A DNA stretch of 60,829 bases from Desulfobacteraceae bacterium (GCA_014237395.1 JABZFP010000003.1:1-60829); one strand, 5' to 3'; counted from the first letter of the stretch, positions 37,553 through 46,261 are shown. A program made the numbers and translations. Notes: generated by a model not told the origin, from the letters alone.

Positions 37553-37570
37553 TGAAACATTACGTTTCAA
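37553..37570. promoter_or_regulatory. Candidate operator, copy B (TGAAAC-N5-GTTTCAA)
   Basis: TTGAAAC ATTAC GTTTCAA (37552-37570) forms a perfect 7-base inverted repeat 26 bases before the RraA-like ATG (minus strand). It matches copy A at 28102-28119 in arm sequence and spacing. Confidence 0.45.
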
Positions 37571-37598
37571 AAACAAACCCATTTGTCACAACAAATCG

Positions 37599-38681
37599 TT
37601 ACACACGGGCAAGGGCCGAAAAAGGTACGCCCACCTTTTCGCCCTCGGCTTTCAGGGTCAGGATCACATCCGGCGTCAGGGGAATCCCTTGGGCCCCACG
37701 TTCCTGTTCCTTCCGGTCCTCCGGCTCCCCCGGCATCAGGATCTCTTCAAAACCTTCCGCCCGTGGTTGTGCCTTCACGCGTGCGCCCAGGGTCTGCATG
37801 CGGGTTTCAAAAATGTCCCTGGGCATAAAAAGATCCGCTTTGAAGGCCAGGAATAAATGTCCCGTGTGCTGCGGGCCATCCAGGCCGGTGAAGGGATTGC
37901 GGACGTCGCCGCCGAATGCCGCCCCTGTATACACGCCGCTCAGGACGTCCATCAGCATCGAGAGTCCGGCGCCCTTGACACCCCCCATAGGCAATACGAC
38001 CCCTTCGAAGGCTTCGGCCCCGTCGGTGGTCGGACGGCCCTGCCGATCCAAGGCCAGGCCTTCCGGAATGGGGTCGCCCCGCTGGGCGGCAAACTTCAGC
38101 TTCCCCCGGGCCACGATCGAGCAGGCCATATCCAGCACAAAGGGCGGGGCATCGCCGGCCGGGACGCCGGCGGCAAAGGGGCTCGTGCCGAGAAACGGGG
38201 TCCGGCCGCCCCACACGGGCAGGGCCGGCGATGCATTCGTGAAAGCCATTCCCACACAGCCGGCTTTGACAGCCTGGAGGATATAGAGGGCGGCCATTCC
38301 ATAATGGCCGCTGCGCTTGACGCCCGCCAGACCGATGCCGCATTCCCGGGCGATGGCGATGGCTTCGGCCATGGCCCGGTGCCCCACCACCAATCCCAGC
38401 CCGTTATCGCCGTCGACAAGGGCGGCGGCCGGCGCCACGCGCGTCACCTCGATGACCGGCAGGGGATTGGCCACCCGCTGCTTCAATCTTGCACAGTACA
38501 TGGGCACGCGTGCTACGCCGTGCGAATCAACCCCCCGCAAATTGGCTTTGACCAGTGCATGGGCGGCAGTCAGGGCCCCCTGCGGGGGCAGATCGTATCT
38601 CTCAAAAACCTGCTGCACCCACTTCTCGAGTTTTTCCGCGGAAATCGTCACCGATTCGTTTGGTTGCACGCTATCCTCCAT
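37599..38681 (-). CDS. LDH2/MDH2-family NAD(P)-dependent 2-hydroxyacid dehydrogenase
   Basis: 360 aa. RGVDSHGVARVPMYCARLK and DGDNGLGLVVGHRAM are the N-terminal family blocks with the catalytic His. GIGLAGVKRSGHYGMAALY, FTNASPALPVWGG, GTSPFAAGVPA and a C-terminal GGVKGAGLSMLMDVLSG complete the type-2 malate/L-lactate/ureidoglycolate dehydrogenase pattern. Substrates in the family are diverse 2-hydroxyacids. With the RraA-like gene downstream it could make the 2-oxoacid which that aldolase cleaves (inference). Confidence 0.88.
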   Translation of the reverse strand: MEDSVQPNESVTISAEKLEKWVQQVFERYDLPPQGALTAAHALVKANLRGVDSHGVARVPMYCARLKQRVANPLPVIEVTRVAPAAALVDGDNGLGLVVGHRAMAEAIAIARECGIGLAGVKRSGHYGMAALYILQAVKAGCVGMAFTNASPALPVWGGRTPFLGTSPFAAGVPAGDAPPFVLDMACSIVARGKLKFAAQRGDPIPEGLALDRQGRPTTDGAEAFEGVVLPMGGVKGAGLSMLMDVLSGVYTGAAFGGDVRNPFTGLDGPQHTGHLFLAFKADLFMPRDIFETRMQTLGARVKAQPRAEGFEEILMPGEPEDRKEQERGAQGIPLTPDVILTLKAEGEKVGVPFSALARV

Positions 38682-38811
38682 CTTTTTAAATAGGACCACC
38701 CGAAACCATCATCCGTCCGGAAGCCCCGGTCCGGCATCCGTGCTTGGGTTTGGGATAATGGCACCTCATCCCGTCGCAACCGGATATCACCCTATCGCCG
38801 GCCGGCCGTTA

Positions 38812-39297
38812 TCAGCTGCCTATAAAAAGATCATGCGTTTGCGTGTCGCTATCCTTGGCCGCCCAAACCGTTTCGGGCGCAACTACCAGAATGGCGACGA
38901 CCACCTTGATGCCGCAGATGGTTTCGTGAGTCAAATGACCGCCCAGCGTGACAACGGTCTCGTTTTCCACCAGGGATGCGGAAAAGTGCGCGTGGATTTC
39001 CGGATCACCACCCTTTTTAGGGGCAATCCAACCCGTCAGCGATACCAGTTCCATGGGCTGGGATACCGATAGATAGAGGCGGTCGCGGGGTGTCACCGGG
39101 AATTGCGGCGGAAAATGCCTCAGGTTGCGAAACACGGCCTTTTTCAGGGCCCCCAACCCGGAGACGATTACGCCGGCCTGAATGTCCTCGGACTGAACGG
39201 CTTCTTCGATAGCGGAAAGCAGCGACGCGGCGGGCTTGGCCCGGAACTGAACCACGCGCTGAACCGGCTGGCTGCCGATCTGGGCAATGCTTGTCAT
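38812..39297 (-). CDS. PPC-domain (DUF296) protein
   Basis: 161 aa. Pattern VIVSGLGALKKAVFR, EIHAHFSASLVENETVVTLGGHL and a closing VVVAILVVAPETVWA match the PPC/DUF296 domain, including the His-X-His metal pair. Bacterial single-domain members are trimers of uncertain function; plant relatives are fused to AT-hooks. It starts the minus-strand tcu gene row with AGGAGG 8 bases upstream. Could be a ligand-binding accessory protein. Confidence 0.85.
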   Translation of the reverse strand: MTSIAQIGSQPVQRVVQFRAKPAASLLSAIEEAVQSEDIQAGVIVSGLGALKKAVFRNLRHFPPQFPVTPRDRLYLSVSQPMELVSLTGWIAPKKGGDPEIHAHFSASLVENETVVTLGGHLTHETICGIKVVVAILVVAPETVWAAKDSDTQTHDLFIGS

Positions 39298-39629
39298 CGC
39301 TTGTTCCTCCTAAGTCGTCGATTCACCAGGCACTTTATCGGGACAGATTGAAAACCCCACCCCTTGCAGCATGACAATGCAACTGCCGTGCAAAGAATGA
39401 CCTGGATCTCAACAAAATCATTCGAATGTCAACCGATAGAGAACAAGGACGGAGGCAGAGTGCCATTCGACGGGAAGGCGCTGCCTTGCGATTGGTGAAT
39501 TTTCTGCTGTTAGATGAAGCGCAACACCTGCAAGGCCATCGTTTTTATGGCCGCCTAATAGGGTCAGGATGCGGCGTGCAGGATCCGATGAGCGAGACGT
39601 GTACCACTGCGCCGCAGTGAAGAGGAGCG
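39298..39629. other. Intergenic region upstream of the tcu row
   Basis: No convincing gene. A minus-strand GG-N9-GC with TTTGCA near 39397-39412 looks like a -24/-12 promoter but is one base short. A 64-codon plus-strand frame at 39426-39620 has no ribosome site and no family resemblance. Confidence 0.4.
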
Positions 39630-39668
39630 CCGTACAACGCCGATATTGAGCATTCTACGCAGCCGTCA
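39630..39668. repeat. Right half of a palindromic intergenic repeat, copy 4
   Basis: AACGCCGATATT then a TTCTACGCAGCCGTCA end align with the right arm of copy 3 (49101-49133) and the right tip of copy 1. No left arm is visible, so it is a decayed or solo half. Its tip CCGTCA forms the stop codon of the radical SAM gene. Confidence 0.55.
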
Positions 39669-40844
39669 GATAAATCGTTTCATCAGCTCGTCGATGGTCT
39701 GGTCCACGTTCCCCGCATGGATTCCGTAATGTTGACAGGCCTGTTCGGCCCGCGACCGGCGTTCCGGCCGGGCCATGTCCGCCAGCCGCGTGAACAGCCC
39801 CAGGCGGCGGCCGACCTGATAAACCACCTGGTCTTCCGGTGCCAAATCCAGAAAGTCCCGGATCACGGCCGTCATCGCAGCCTTGTCTTCAGGCAGGCGG
39901 CCGTCGACCTCCTGGAAGAGGTTCAGGATGTGATCGCTCTTGATAGTACTGGTGATACCCTCGAGGTGTTCCAGGAACAGCAGGGTTTCCTCGGCCATTT
40001 CGCGGTCCGTCAGCTTTTCAAAGCGTCCGGCGTCAAAGTCCTGGTACAATTCGGTATGGTTGGGAATGGCCAGGGTGCGCAGGCGGATGAAATCCGGATC
40101 GATCTGGTTGAGGCAATCGGCCGTCTCGAGGGCGTGGTCCCGGGAGAGCTCCCGCCCGCCCAGACCGGGCATGACATATTCGGAAAGCTGCATCCCGGCC
40201 TGCTTGATCTTCTGCCCGGCCTTGATGTGCCCCGCCTTGGTGACGCCTTTTTTCATGCGCGTCAGCACCCGGTCCGAGCCGGACTCCAGTCCGATATGGA
40301 TCCGGTTCAGGCCGGCGGCGGCAAACGCCTCCAGATCAGCGTCCGCAATGCGCGCCACCGTGTGGGAACGGGCGTAGGACGTAATCCGCTCCACCCAGGG
40401 AAAGCAGCGCCGCAAATGGTCGAGTACCGCCCGCAGGTCAGCCGGTTTGATCACCAGGCTGTTGGCGTCCTGGAGGAAAATCGATCGCATGCCTCCGGCC
40501 TGCCAGTGCAAGGCGGCCTGGAAAGCGCTGTCATCACGGGGTGTCACGGCTTCGCCGATCTGCTGCACATCCCGGGGCGACAGGTGCCCGGTTTCGGCGA
40601 CGATTTCACGAATGGCCGTGACGTAACGATGGACCCGGTCGATATCCTCGAGCACATGCGCCAGCGCGCGCAGGGAGAATCGCCGCCCCTTGTATACCGG
40701 GCAGAAACGGCAACGGTTCCAGGGGCAGTTGCGGGTCACACGGATCAGGAGGCTGTTGGCCTCGCTGGGAGGACGGATGGGCCCCTGCTCGAAACCCTGG
40801 TACCCATCATCGGTCGTTGATTTCGCATGCGTCGACATACGCAA
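39666..40844 (-). CDS. Radical SAM protein with CX4CX2C motif
   Basis: 392 aa. C40, C45 and C48 in RNCPWNRCRFC bind the cluster with CX4CX2C spacing rather than the usual CX3CX2C. ARIADADLEAFAAAGLNRIH and IGLESGSDRVLTRMKKG are Elp3/MiaB-like barrel text (COG1032-like). Specific reaction unknown. The start is TTG at 40844 with GAGGTG 7 bases upstream; an ATG lies 2 codons later. The stop codon is within a palindromic repeat tip. Confidence 0.85.
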   Translation of the reverse strand: MRMSTHAKSTTDDGYQGFEQGPIRPPSEANSLLIRVTRNCPWNRCRFCPVYKGRRFSLRALAHVLEDIDRVHRYVTAIREIVAETGHLSPRDVQQIGEAVTPRDDSAFQAALHWQAGGMRSIFLQDANSLVIKPADLRAVLDHLRRCFPWVERITSYARSHTVARIADADLEAFAAAGLNRIHIGLESGSDRVLTRMKKGVTKAGHIKAGQKIKQAGMQLSEYVMPGLGGRELSRDHALETADCLNQIDPDFIRLRTLAIPNHTELYQDFDAGRFEKLTDREMAEETLLFLEHLEGITSTIKSDHILNLFQEVDGRLPEDKAAMTAVIRDFLDLAPEDQVVYQVGRRLGLFTRLADMARPERRSRAEQACQHYGIHAGNVDQTIDELMKRFI

Positions 40845-41052
40845 GATAAGTCACCTCAATCTGAAGAAGCCTTTTTAATCCTGATTATCAAATAAACATC
40901 AAAAGTGGCACCAAACCCGATGGGTGTCAACCGTCGGCACGGGACATTCTCTTTGACAGCCGGGATGCTTTCGCATAAATTGGCACCTCCGGCGCAGCCA
41001 AGCCGAAACCCGTGCTGACGTCTCAATCGCATGACAGGGGAAGCAATCCGCT

Positions 41053-42069
41053 TTGAAATGGATTAAAATACTGGCGCCGTTCCTGCTGATCCTTCTGGCA
41101 GGGGCCGCAATCGGTATCTATGATATGTCCCGGTATCCCGACACCGTGGACGCGCTCCATGGTGATGCCCATATCGTGACCATCGAACCGGGGGAGGGTT
41201 TTGGCGCCACGTCCCGCGAACTGCAGGATATCGGCCTGATCCAATCGCCGCTCAAATTCAAACTTTATGCCCGGCTCAGCGGCCTGCACCGCCAGATCAA
41301 GGCCGGTGAGTATCAGTTTTACGGCTCCATGACGCCCCGCCAGATCCTGAACACCCTTGTTGAGGGTAAGGTTCTGCTCTACCGCGTCACCATACCGGAA
41401 GGCTACACCCTGCGACAGATCGCCCAGACCGTGGCCCAGGCCGGATTCGGCGATGCCGAAACCTTCTACCAGCTTGCCACGGACCCCGCGGTTGTGCAGG
41501 ACCAGCAACTGGAGGAGCAAAGTCTGGAGGGGTATCTCTTCCCGGATACCTATTACTTTCCGAAAGGCTTTTCCCAGCGTAAAATCATTGCCGCCATGAC
41601 ACAGCGGTTCCGTGAGAGCATCAGCGATACCTGGCGCACAAGAGCCGACGCCCTCGGCCTGACATTGCACCAGGTGGTCACCCTGGCCTCCATTATCGAG
41701 AAAGAAACGGGGGATCCCGCCGAACGCCCCCTGATTTCCTCGGTGTTTCACAACCGGCTCAAAAAGGGTATGCGCCTGGAAACCGATCCCACCGTCATCT
41801 ACGGCATCAAGGATTTCGACGGCAACCTGACCCGCAAACATTTACGCACACCGACGCCTTACAATACCTATGTTATAAAAGGACTGCCGCCCGGCCCCAT
41901 TGCCAGTCCGGGCCATGCGGCACTGGAAGCAGCCCTCTACCCGGCCGAAACCGACTATTTATTCTTTGTCTCCCGCAAGGATCGCACCCATCAGTTTTCC
42001 ACCAATCTGGAAGACCATCAAAAAGCGGTTCGCAAATACCAATTGCGCCGAAAACGGAAATCATCCTGA
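41053..42069 (+). CDS. mltG: Endolytic murein transglycosylase MltG
   Basis: 338 aa. An N-terminal membrane anchor (KILAPFLLILLAGAAIGIY) precedes a LysM-like region (IVTIEPGEGFGATSRELQD, then VTIPEGYTLRQIAQ) and the catalytic domain with the essential Glu in LASIIEKETG. PTPYNTYVIKGLPPGPIASPG is typical YceG text. It cuts nascent glycan strands to end their growth. The start is TTG at 41053 with GGGGAAG upstream. Confidence 0.93.
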   Translation: MKWIKILAPFLLILLAGAAIGIYDMSRYPDTVDALHGDAHIVTIEPGEGFGATSRELQDIGLIQSPLKFKLYARLSGLHRQIKAGEYQFYGSMTPRQILNTLVEGKVLLYRVTIPEGYTLRQIAQTVAQAGFGDAETFYQLATDPAVVQDQQLEEQSLEGYLFPDTYYFPKGFSQRKIIAAMTQRFRESISDTWRTRADALGLTLHQVVTLASIIEKETGDPAERPLISSVFHNRLKKGMRLETDPTVIYGIKDFDGNLTRKHLRTPTPYNTYVIKGLPPGPIASPGHAALEAALYPAETDYLFFVSRKDRTHQFSTNLEDHQKAVRKYQLRRKRKSS

Positions 42070-42122
42070 ACACGCCCGGCAGCAATTAAGCCATAAATAT
42101 TGGGAAGGTTTAAAAATACGGC

Positions 42123-43133
42123 ATGACAATCGATACATTCTCAGATGAACAGCTGGCCGGCCAGCGCCTCATGGTCGGCTTCGAAGGTCAGACCTTCAAC
42201 AATGACTTGCGGGAATTGATTGGCAATCTCTATGTAGGCGGCCTGATCCTGTTTTCTTCCAACATTGCCGACCCGGTCCAGCTGCGACGCATTTGCCGGG
42301 ACTGCCAGGATTTTGCCGCCCGCTGCGGCCAGCCCCCGTTGATCATCGCGGTGGATCAGGAAGGCGGCCCGGTGGCCCGCATGAAAGCGCCCCACTTCAC
42401 CGAGTTCCCGGGCAACCCGACCATGCGGGATGAAGACGACGCCCGGGCCTTCGCGCAAACCACCGCCCGGGAATTATCCGCCGCCGGCATCAACATGGAC
42501 ATGGCCCCGGTCATGGACGTGGCCCCCGACGATCATTCCGGCATCATGGCCGACCGGGTGTTCGGAAGCCTCCCCGATCACGTGGCGCGCATGGGAACGG
42601 CCCTGATCGAGACCCTGCAGGCCGGCGGCGTGATGGCCGTAGCCAAACATTTTCCCGGTATCGGCCGCACGATTCTGGACTCGCACCTGGATCTGCCCAC
42701 CTTCCGGGAAGATCTTGACGCCATGGCCCCCATCGACCTGCCCCCGTTCCGGGCCGCCATCGCGTGCCGGGTGGCCGGCATCATGCTCTCGCACATTCTC
42801 TACGAAAAGATCGATCCGCGGTGGCCGGCCAGCCTGTCGCCGGTCATCGCCCGGGATCTCCTGCGCCGGCAGATGGGGTATCAGGGCGTCACCATGACGG
42901 ACGATCTCGACATGGGCGCCATCGTGCACCATTTCGATATCCGCACCGTTATTCGCCAGGTCGTGGCCGCCGAAATCGACTTCGCCCTGATCTGTCACAA
43001 GGGGCCCCGCATCCAGGAAGGGTGGGATGAAATGCTGGCCCAGACCCGCCGCGCACCGGAACCGGCGCGCGAATCGGTTCGGCGCATCCTGAAACTGAAG
43101 CAATCTTATTTGACGCTATCGCCCGTCCCTTGA
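42123..43133 (+). CDS. nagZ: Glycoside hydrolase family 3 (NagZ-like) beta-N-acetylglucosaminidase
   Basis: 336 aa, cytoplasmic; removes GlcNAc from anhydromuropeptides in cell-wall recycling. AVDQEGGPVARM, NMDMAPVMDV, AVAKHFPGIGRTILDSH (catalytic His/Asp loop, with Ile where many NagZ have His) and MTDDLDMGAI (nucleophile Asp) are seen. Starts 53 bases after mltG, another murein enzyme, so they are probably cotranscribed. Confidence 0.9.
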   Translation: MTIDTFSDEQLAGQRLMVGFEGQTFNNDLRELIGNLYVGGLILFSSNIADPVQLRRICRDCQDFAARCGQPPLIIAVDQEGGPVARMKAPHFTEFPGNPTMRDEDDARAFAQTTARELSAAGINMDMAPVMDVAPDDHSGIMADRVFGSLPDHVARMGTALIETLQAGGVMAVAKHFPGIGRTILDSHLDLPTFREDLDAMAPIDLPPFRAAIACRVAGIMLSHILYEKIDPRWPASLSPVIARDLLRRQMGYQGVTMTDDLDMGAIVHHFDIRTVIRQVVAAEIDFALICHKGPRIQEGWDEMLAQTRRAPEPARESVRRILKLKQSYLTLSPVP

Positions 43134-43165
43134 TTCGTTTTAGGTGTAACAACAGGGAGGTCCAT

Positions 43166-45109
43166 ATGGCAGAAAATGAAAAAAGGTCCTTAGATTCCTT
43201 AAGCTACGGCTGGCGTGGAAAAATATTAAAGGTCGATCTTTCTTCAGAAGTCATCACGGAGATTGACACCCATCCGTATGCCGCTCGGTTTTTAGGTGGA
43301 AGGGGAATCGCCACCCGCCTTTATTGGGAACATGTCCCTGCCACTGCCAGGGCTTTTGATCCGGAAAACCATTTAATTTTTATGACAGGACCATTGACGG
43401 CAACAGGCGTGCAAGGGGCATCCCGTTTCGAAGTCGTGGGAAAATCGCCGATGTTGATGCCGGAGGGCTTCTGCTACGGCAACCTTGGGGGATATTGGGG
43501 ACCCGCATTAAAGAGGGCTGGCTTCGATGGGCTGATGGTGTCTGGAAAGGCGGATCGACCTGTTTATCTCTTCATTTCAGATGGGAAAGCAAGGCTCGAA
43601 GATGCCGGTTCCATCCATCTTGAAGGCGTTAAGCAGGTCGAAGCGTATCTGAAACAAAAACATGGCAAAAAGACGCATTTTATTACCACTGGTCCGGCCG
43701 GAATGAATCTATGTCGCAATGCCAATCTGGTAACGGACAATGAAGGAAGTGCAACCGGTGGTTTTGGCGCCGTTTTGGGGGCTAAACTTTTAAAAGCCAT
43801 TGCCGTAATAGGGACTCAATCTCCCCTGGTAAAGGACCCTGCGGCATTAAACGAGCTCAATCGGTTGACAATAAAATTAAACAAACGGGACACCTCTTTC
43901 AATCCATACCCCCCGGATCAGATTACCCGTGCAGGCAAGGCGTCTTGTTTCCAGTGTGGCCTGGACTGTATCATGCGATCCACATTCCGCACTAAATCCA
44001 ACAAGGAAGTCGTCAGAAAGTGCCAGGCCATGTTTGTTTACTTTCCCTGGGTGATGGGACGTCCGGGGGAACCAGCTGAAACAGCCCTGGATGCAACCGG
44101 GCTCTGTAACAATCTATCGTTATGCACCATGGAGATGGCCAATATTGTTCAATGGATCTCTGCGGGTTACAAGGCGGGTTTTTTGAGCGACGTCCAAACC
44201 GGTCTTGAAATAGATAAGCTGGGTACGTGGGCGTTCTTTGAACAGCTCTGCAACATGATCGCCTATCGAAAAGGTTTCGGTGATGTCCTGGCAGAAGGAC
44301 TCCTGAGGGCCGGCGAAACCTTAGGCATGGAGGCTAAACTGCTTTTTGCCAACGAGGTTGCCGGTGTGGGTGATGGTGCCACCTATTCGGCAAGAGAATA
44401 CCCAATGAATGGTTTGCTCTATGCATTTGAGCCCCGGCAGCCCATTGCCATGCTTCATGAGGTCAGCAGGATTATCGGTATGTGGGTTATGAATTTGCAA
44501 TATCCCGGCTCTACGCCGGTTTCTGCGGATGTATATCGAGCTGCCGCTGCCAGATTCTGGCGCCATGACAAGGCCTGGGATTTGAATACCCATGAAGGCA
44601 AAGCCATGGCGGCCACCTGCATTATTGACCGCACTTATGTCAAGGACAGCCTGGGGCTTTGTGATTCCTGCTGGCCATTGATGTTTTCACACCATACGGG
44701 CGACAAAGTGGGTGATTCAACCCTGGAAGCGCGCACATTCAATGCCGTCACCGGACAAGAACTGGATGAGGATGCCTTGTTGAAATTCGGTGAAACCATT
44801 TTTAATCAACAGCGTGCCATCCTTTTGCGGGAAGGTTGGAAACCAAAGAAAGATGATACGATCGCAGACTTCAATTTTACGGATCCGGTTCAATCCGTTT
44901 TTATGAACGTTGATGTGCTTGTCCCTGGTGAGGGTGATATTGTTTTAAGCCGCAAAGGCCAAACCATGGACCGTGACGTCTTCAAGAAAATGCGGGAGGC
45001 GTTTTATCAATTAAGAGGGTGGGATCCTGAAACAGGCTATCCCGGGGCAGAAAAACTTCACGAGCTCGGGCTTTCAGACCTTTTGGAAGGCAAGTTAGGC
45101 CAGGCCTGA
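43166..45109 (+). CDS. aor: Aldehyde:ferredoxin oxidoreductase, tungsten family
   Basis: 647 aa. The N-terminal AOR domain has the FLGGRGIATRLYWEHVP, LIFMTGPLTATGVQG and a GGYWGPALKRAGFDG block. The 4Fe-4S ligands start in CFQCGLDC (CX2CX3C) and end in the SLGLCDSCW motif. Reversibly oxidises aldehydes to acids with ferredoxin, using a tungsten bis-pterin cofactor. The ATG at 43166 follows GGGAGG. It is noticeably more A+T-rich than the genes on both sides, suggesting later acquisition. No separate cofactor gene lies beside it. Confidence 0.93.
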   Translation: MAENEKRSLDSLSYGWRGKILKVDLSSEVITEIDTHPYAARFLGGRGIATRLYWEHVPATARAFDPENHLIFMTGPLTATGVQGASRFEVVGKSPMLMPEGFCYGNLGGYWGPALKRAGFDGLMVSGKADRPVYLFISDGKARLEDAGSIHLEGVKQVEAYLKQKHGKKTHFITTGPAGMNLCRNANLVTDNEGSATGGFGAVLGAKLLKAIAVIGTQSPLVKDPAALNELNRLTIKLNKRDTSFNPYPPDQITRAGKASCFQCGLDCIMRSTFRTKSNKEVVRKCQAMFVYFPWVMGRPGEPAETALDATGLCNNLSLCTMEMANIVQWISAGYKAGFLSDVQTGLEIDKLGTWAFFEQLCNMIAYRKGFGDVLAEGLLRAGETLGMEAKLLFANEVAGVGDGATYSAREYPMNGLLYAFEPRQPIAMLHEVSRIIGMWVMNLQYPGSTPVSADVYRAAAARFWRHDKAWDLNTHEGKAMAATCIIDRTYVKDSLGLCDSCWPLMFSHHTGDKVGDSTLEARTFNAVTGQELDEDALLKFGETIFNQQRAILLREGWKPKKDDTIADFNFTDPVQSVFMNVDVLVPGEGDIVLSRKGQTMDRDVFKKMREAFYQLRGWDPETGYPGAEKLHELGLSDLLEGKLGQA

Positions 45110-45188
45110 TGCGTAAAAACGGGATCGAGCCTTATCGGTGCTGACTTTAAAAAGAGGCTATTGAATTAAAACGATTTTTTGATGACCG

Positions 45189-46187
45189 CTACAGAGGCAC
45201 CCGCGAGTACACATCATCATCCAATTTACCCCGTCGCCCCTTCTGCAGGTAATGATACCCCGCCGCCGCAATCATGGCGGCATTGTCGCCACAAAGCGCC
45301 AGACCAGGGATATGGACGGCAATTCCCTGCTCGGCACCGGCCTGGCTCACGCGCTCCCGCAGGCGGCGGTTGGCCGCCACACCGCCCACCACCACCACGT
45401 AGCCGCAATTTCTGCTGCGTGCCGCCTGCATCAGCTTATACGTCAACACATCGATCACCGCTTCCTGGAAACCGGCGGCCACGTCCGCAACCTGCTCGGC
45501 CATCCCTTCCGGATCGTTCTGGACCAAGCGGTTGACCGCCGACTTGATGCCGCTGAAACTGAAATCGAAGCCATTGCGGTCCAGGAACGGCCGCTTGAAG
45601 CGAATACGGGTCGGATCTCCCTGGTGCGCCAGATCGTCGATGACCTTGCCGCCGGGATACCCCAGACCGAGCACCTTGGCGACCTTGTCATAAGCTTCGC
45701 CGGCCGCATCGTCCCGCGTCTGCCCCATCCGTTCGATTTCCGTAAAACCGGTCACATAATAAATGGCGGTGTGCCCCCCCGAGGCCAGCAGGGCACAGAA
45801 GGGAAAATCCGGCGGGTCGTCTTCCAGAAAGACCGAAAGAATATGTCCCTCCAGGTGGTTGACCCCCACCCAGGGGATATCCAGCCCGTAGGCCAGCGCC
45901 TTGGCAAACGAATAGCCCACGAGAAGCGACCCCACCAGGCCCGGCCCCTGGGTCACCGCCACGGCGTCCAGATCGTCCTTTTTAAGCCCAGCCTGGTATA
46001 GGGCATCTGTCACGACCGGCAGAATGGCTTCGATATGTTTGCGTGACGCCAACTCGGGCACTACCCCGCCGTAGCGATGGTGAACATCCACCTGGGAAGC
46101 CACCACCGACGATAGAACGCGGCAGCCGTCTTCCACGACCGCCGCGGCCGTCTCGTCACACGAGGATTCGATACCCAATATCAGCAT
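45189..46187 (-). CDS. tsaD: tRNA threonylcarbamoyladenosine transferase TsaD
   Basis: 332 aa ASKHA-fold enzyme that makes t6A37 in ANN-decoding tRNAs. GIESSCDETAAAVVEDG is the nucleotide motif, GVNHLEGHILSVF has the metal-binding histidines, and VVVGGVAANRRLRE is the C-terminal signature. Convergent with aor. An essential housekeeping gene of ordinary length. Confidence 0.96.
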   Translation of the reverse strand: MLILGIESSCDETAAAVVEDGCRVLSSVVASQVDVHHRYGGVVPELASRKHIEAILPVVTDALYQAGLKKDDLDAVAVTQGPGLVGSLLVGYSFAKALAYGLDIPWVGVNHLEGHILSVFLEDDPPDFPFCALLASGGHTAIYYVTGFTEIERMGQTRDDAAGEAYDKVAKVLGLGYPGGKVIDDLAHQGDPTRIRFKRPFLDRNGFDFSFSGIKSAVNRLVQNDPEGMAEQVADVAAGFQEAVIDVLTYKLMQAARSRNCGYVVVVGGVAANRRLRERVSQAGAEQGIAVHIPGLALCGDNAAMIAAAGYHYLQKGRRGKLDDDVYSRVPL

Positions 46188-46230
46188 GATAATCTCATTA
46201 CGATTGCCATAGGCGCTGCCTTCTCAATAT

Positions 46231-46261
46231 GAAAATGGCCGGACGTCATCGACATCCGGCC
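46231..46261 (-). terminator. Hairpin between purM and tsaD
   Basis: GGCCGGA (46237-46243) and TCCGGCC (46255-46261) form a perfect stem; on the minus strand it is followed by ATTTTCATA. Possible terminator for purM, 225 bases after its stop. The 298-base gap otherwise holds nothing recognisable. Confidence 0.5.

Noticed and set aside
39397..39412. Sigma-54 promoter before the PPC gene
   Set aside because: The GG and GC elements are 9 bases apart instead of 10 and the -24 box is weak.
39426..39620. 64-codon plus-strand frame between the PPC and radical SAM genes
   Set aside because: No ribosome site, mixed composition and no resemblance to any family; it overlaps the edge of a decayed repeat.
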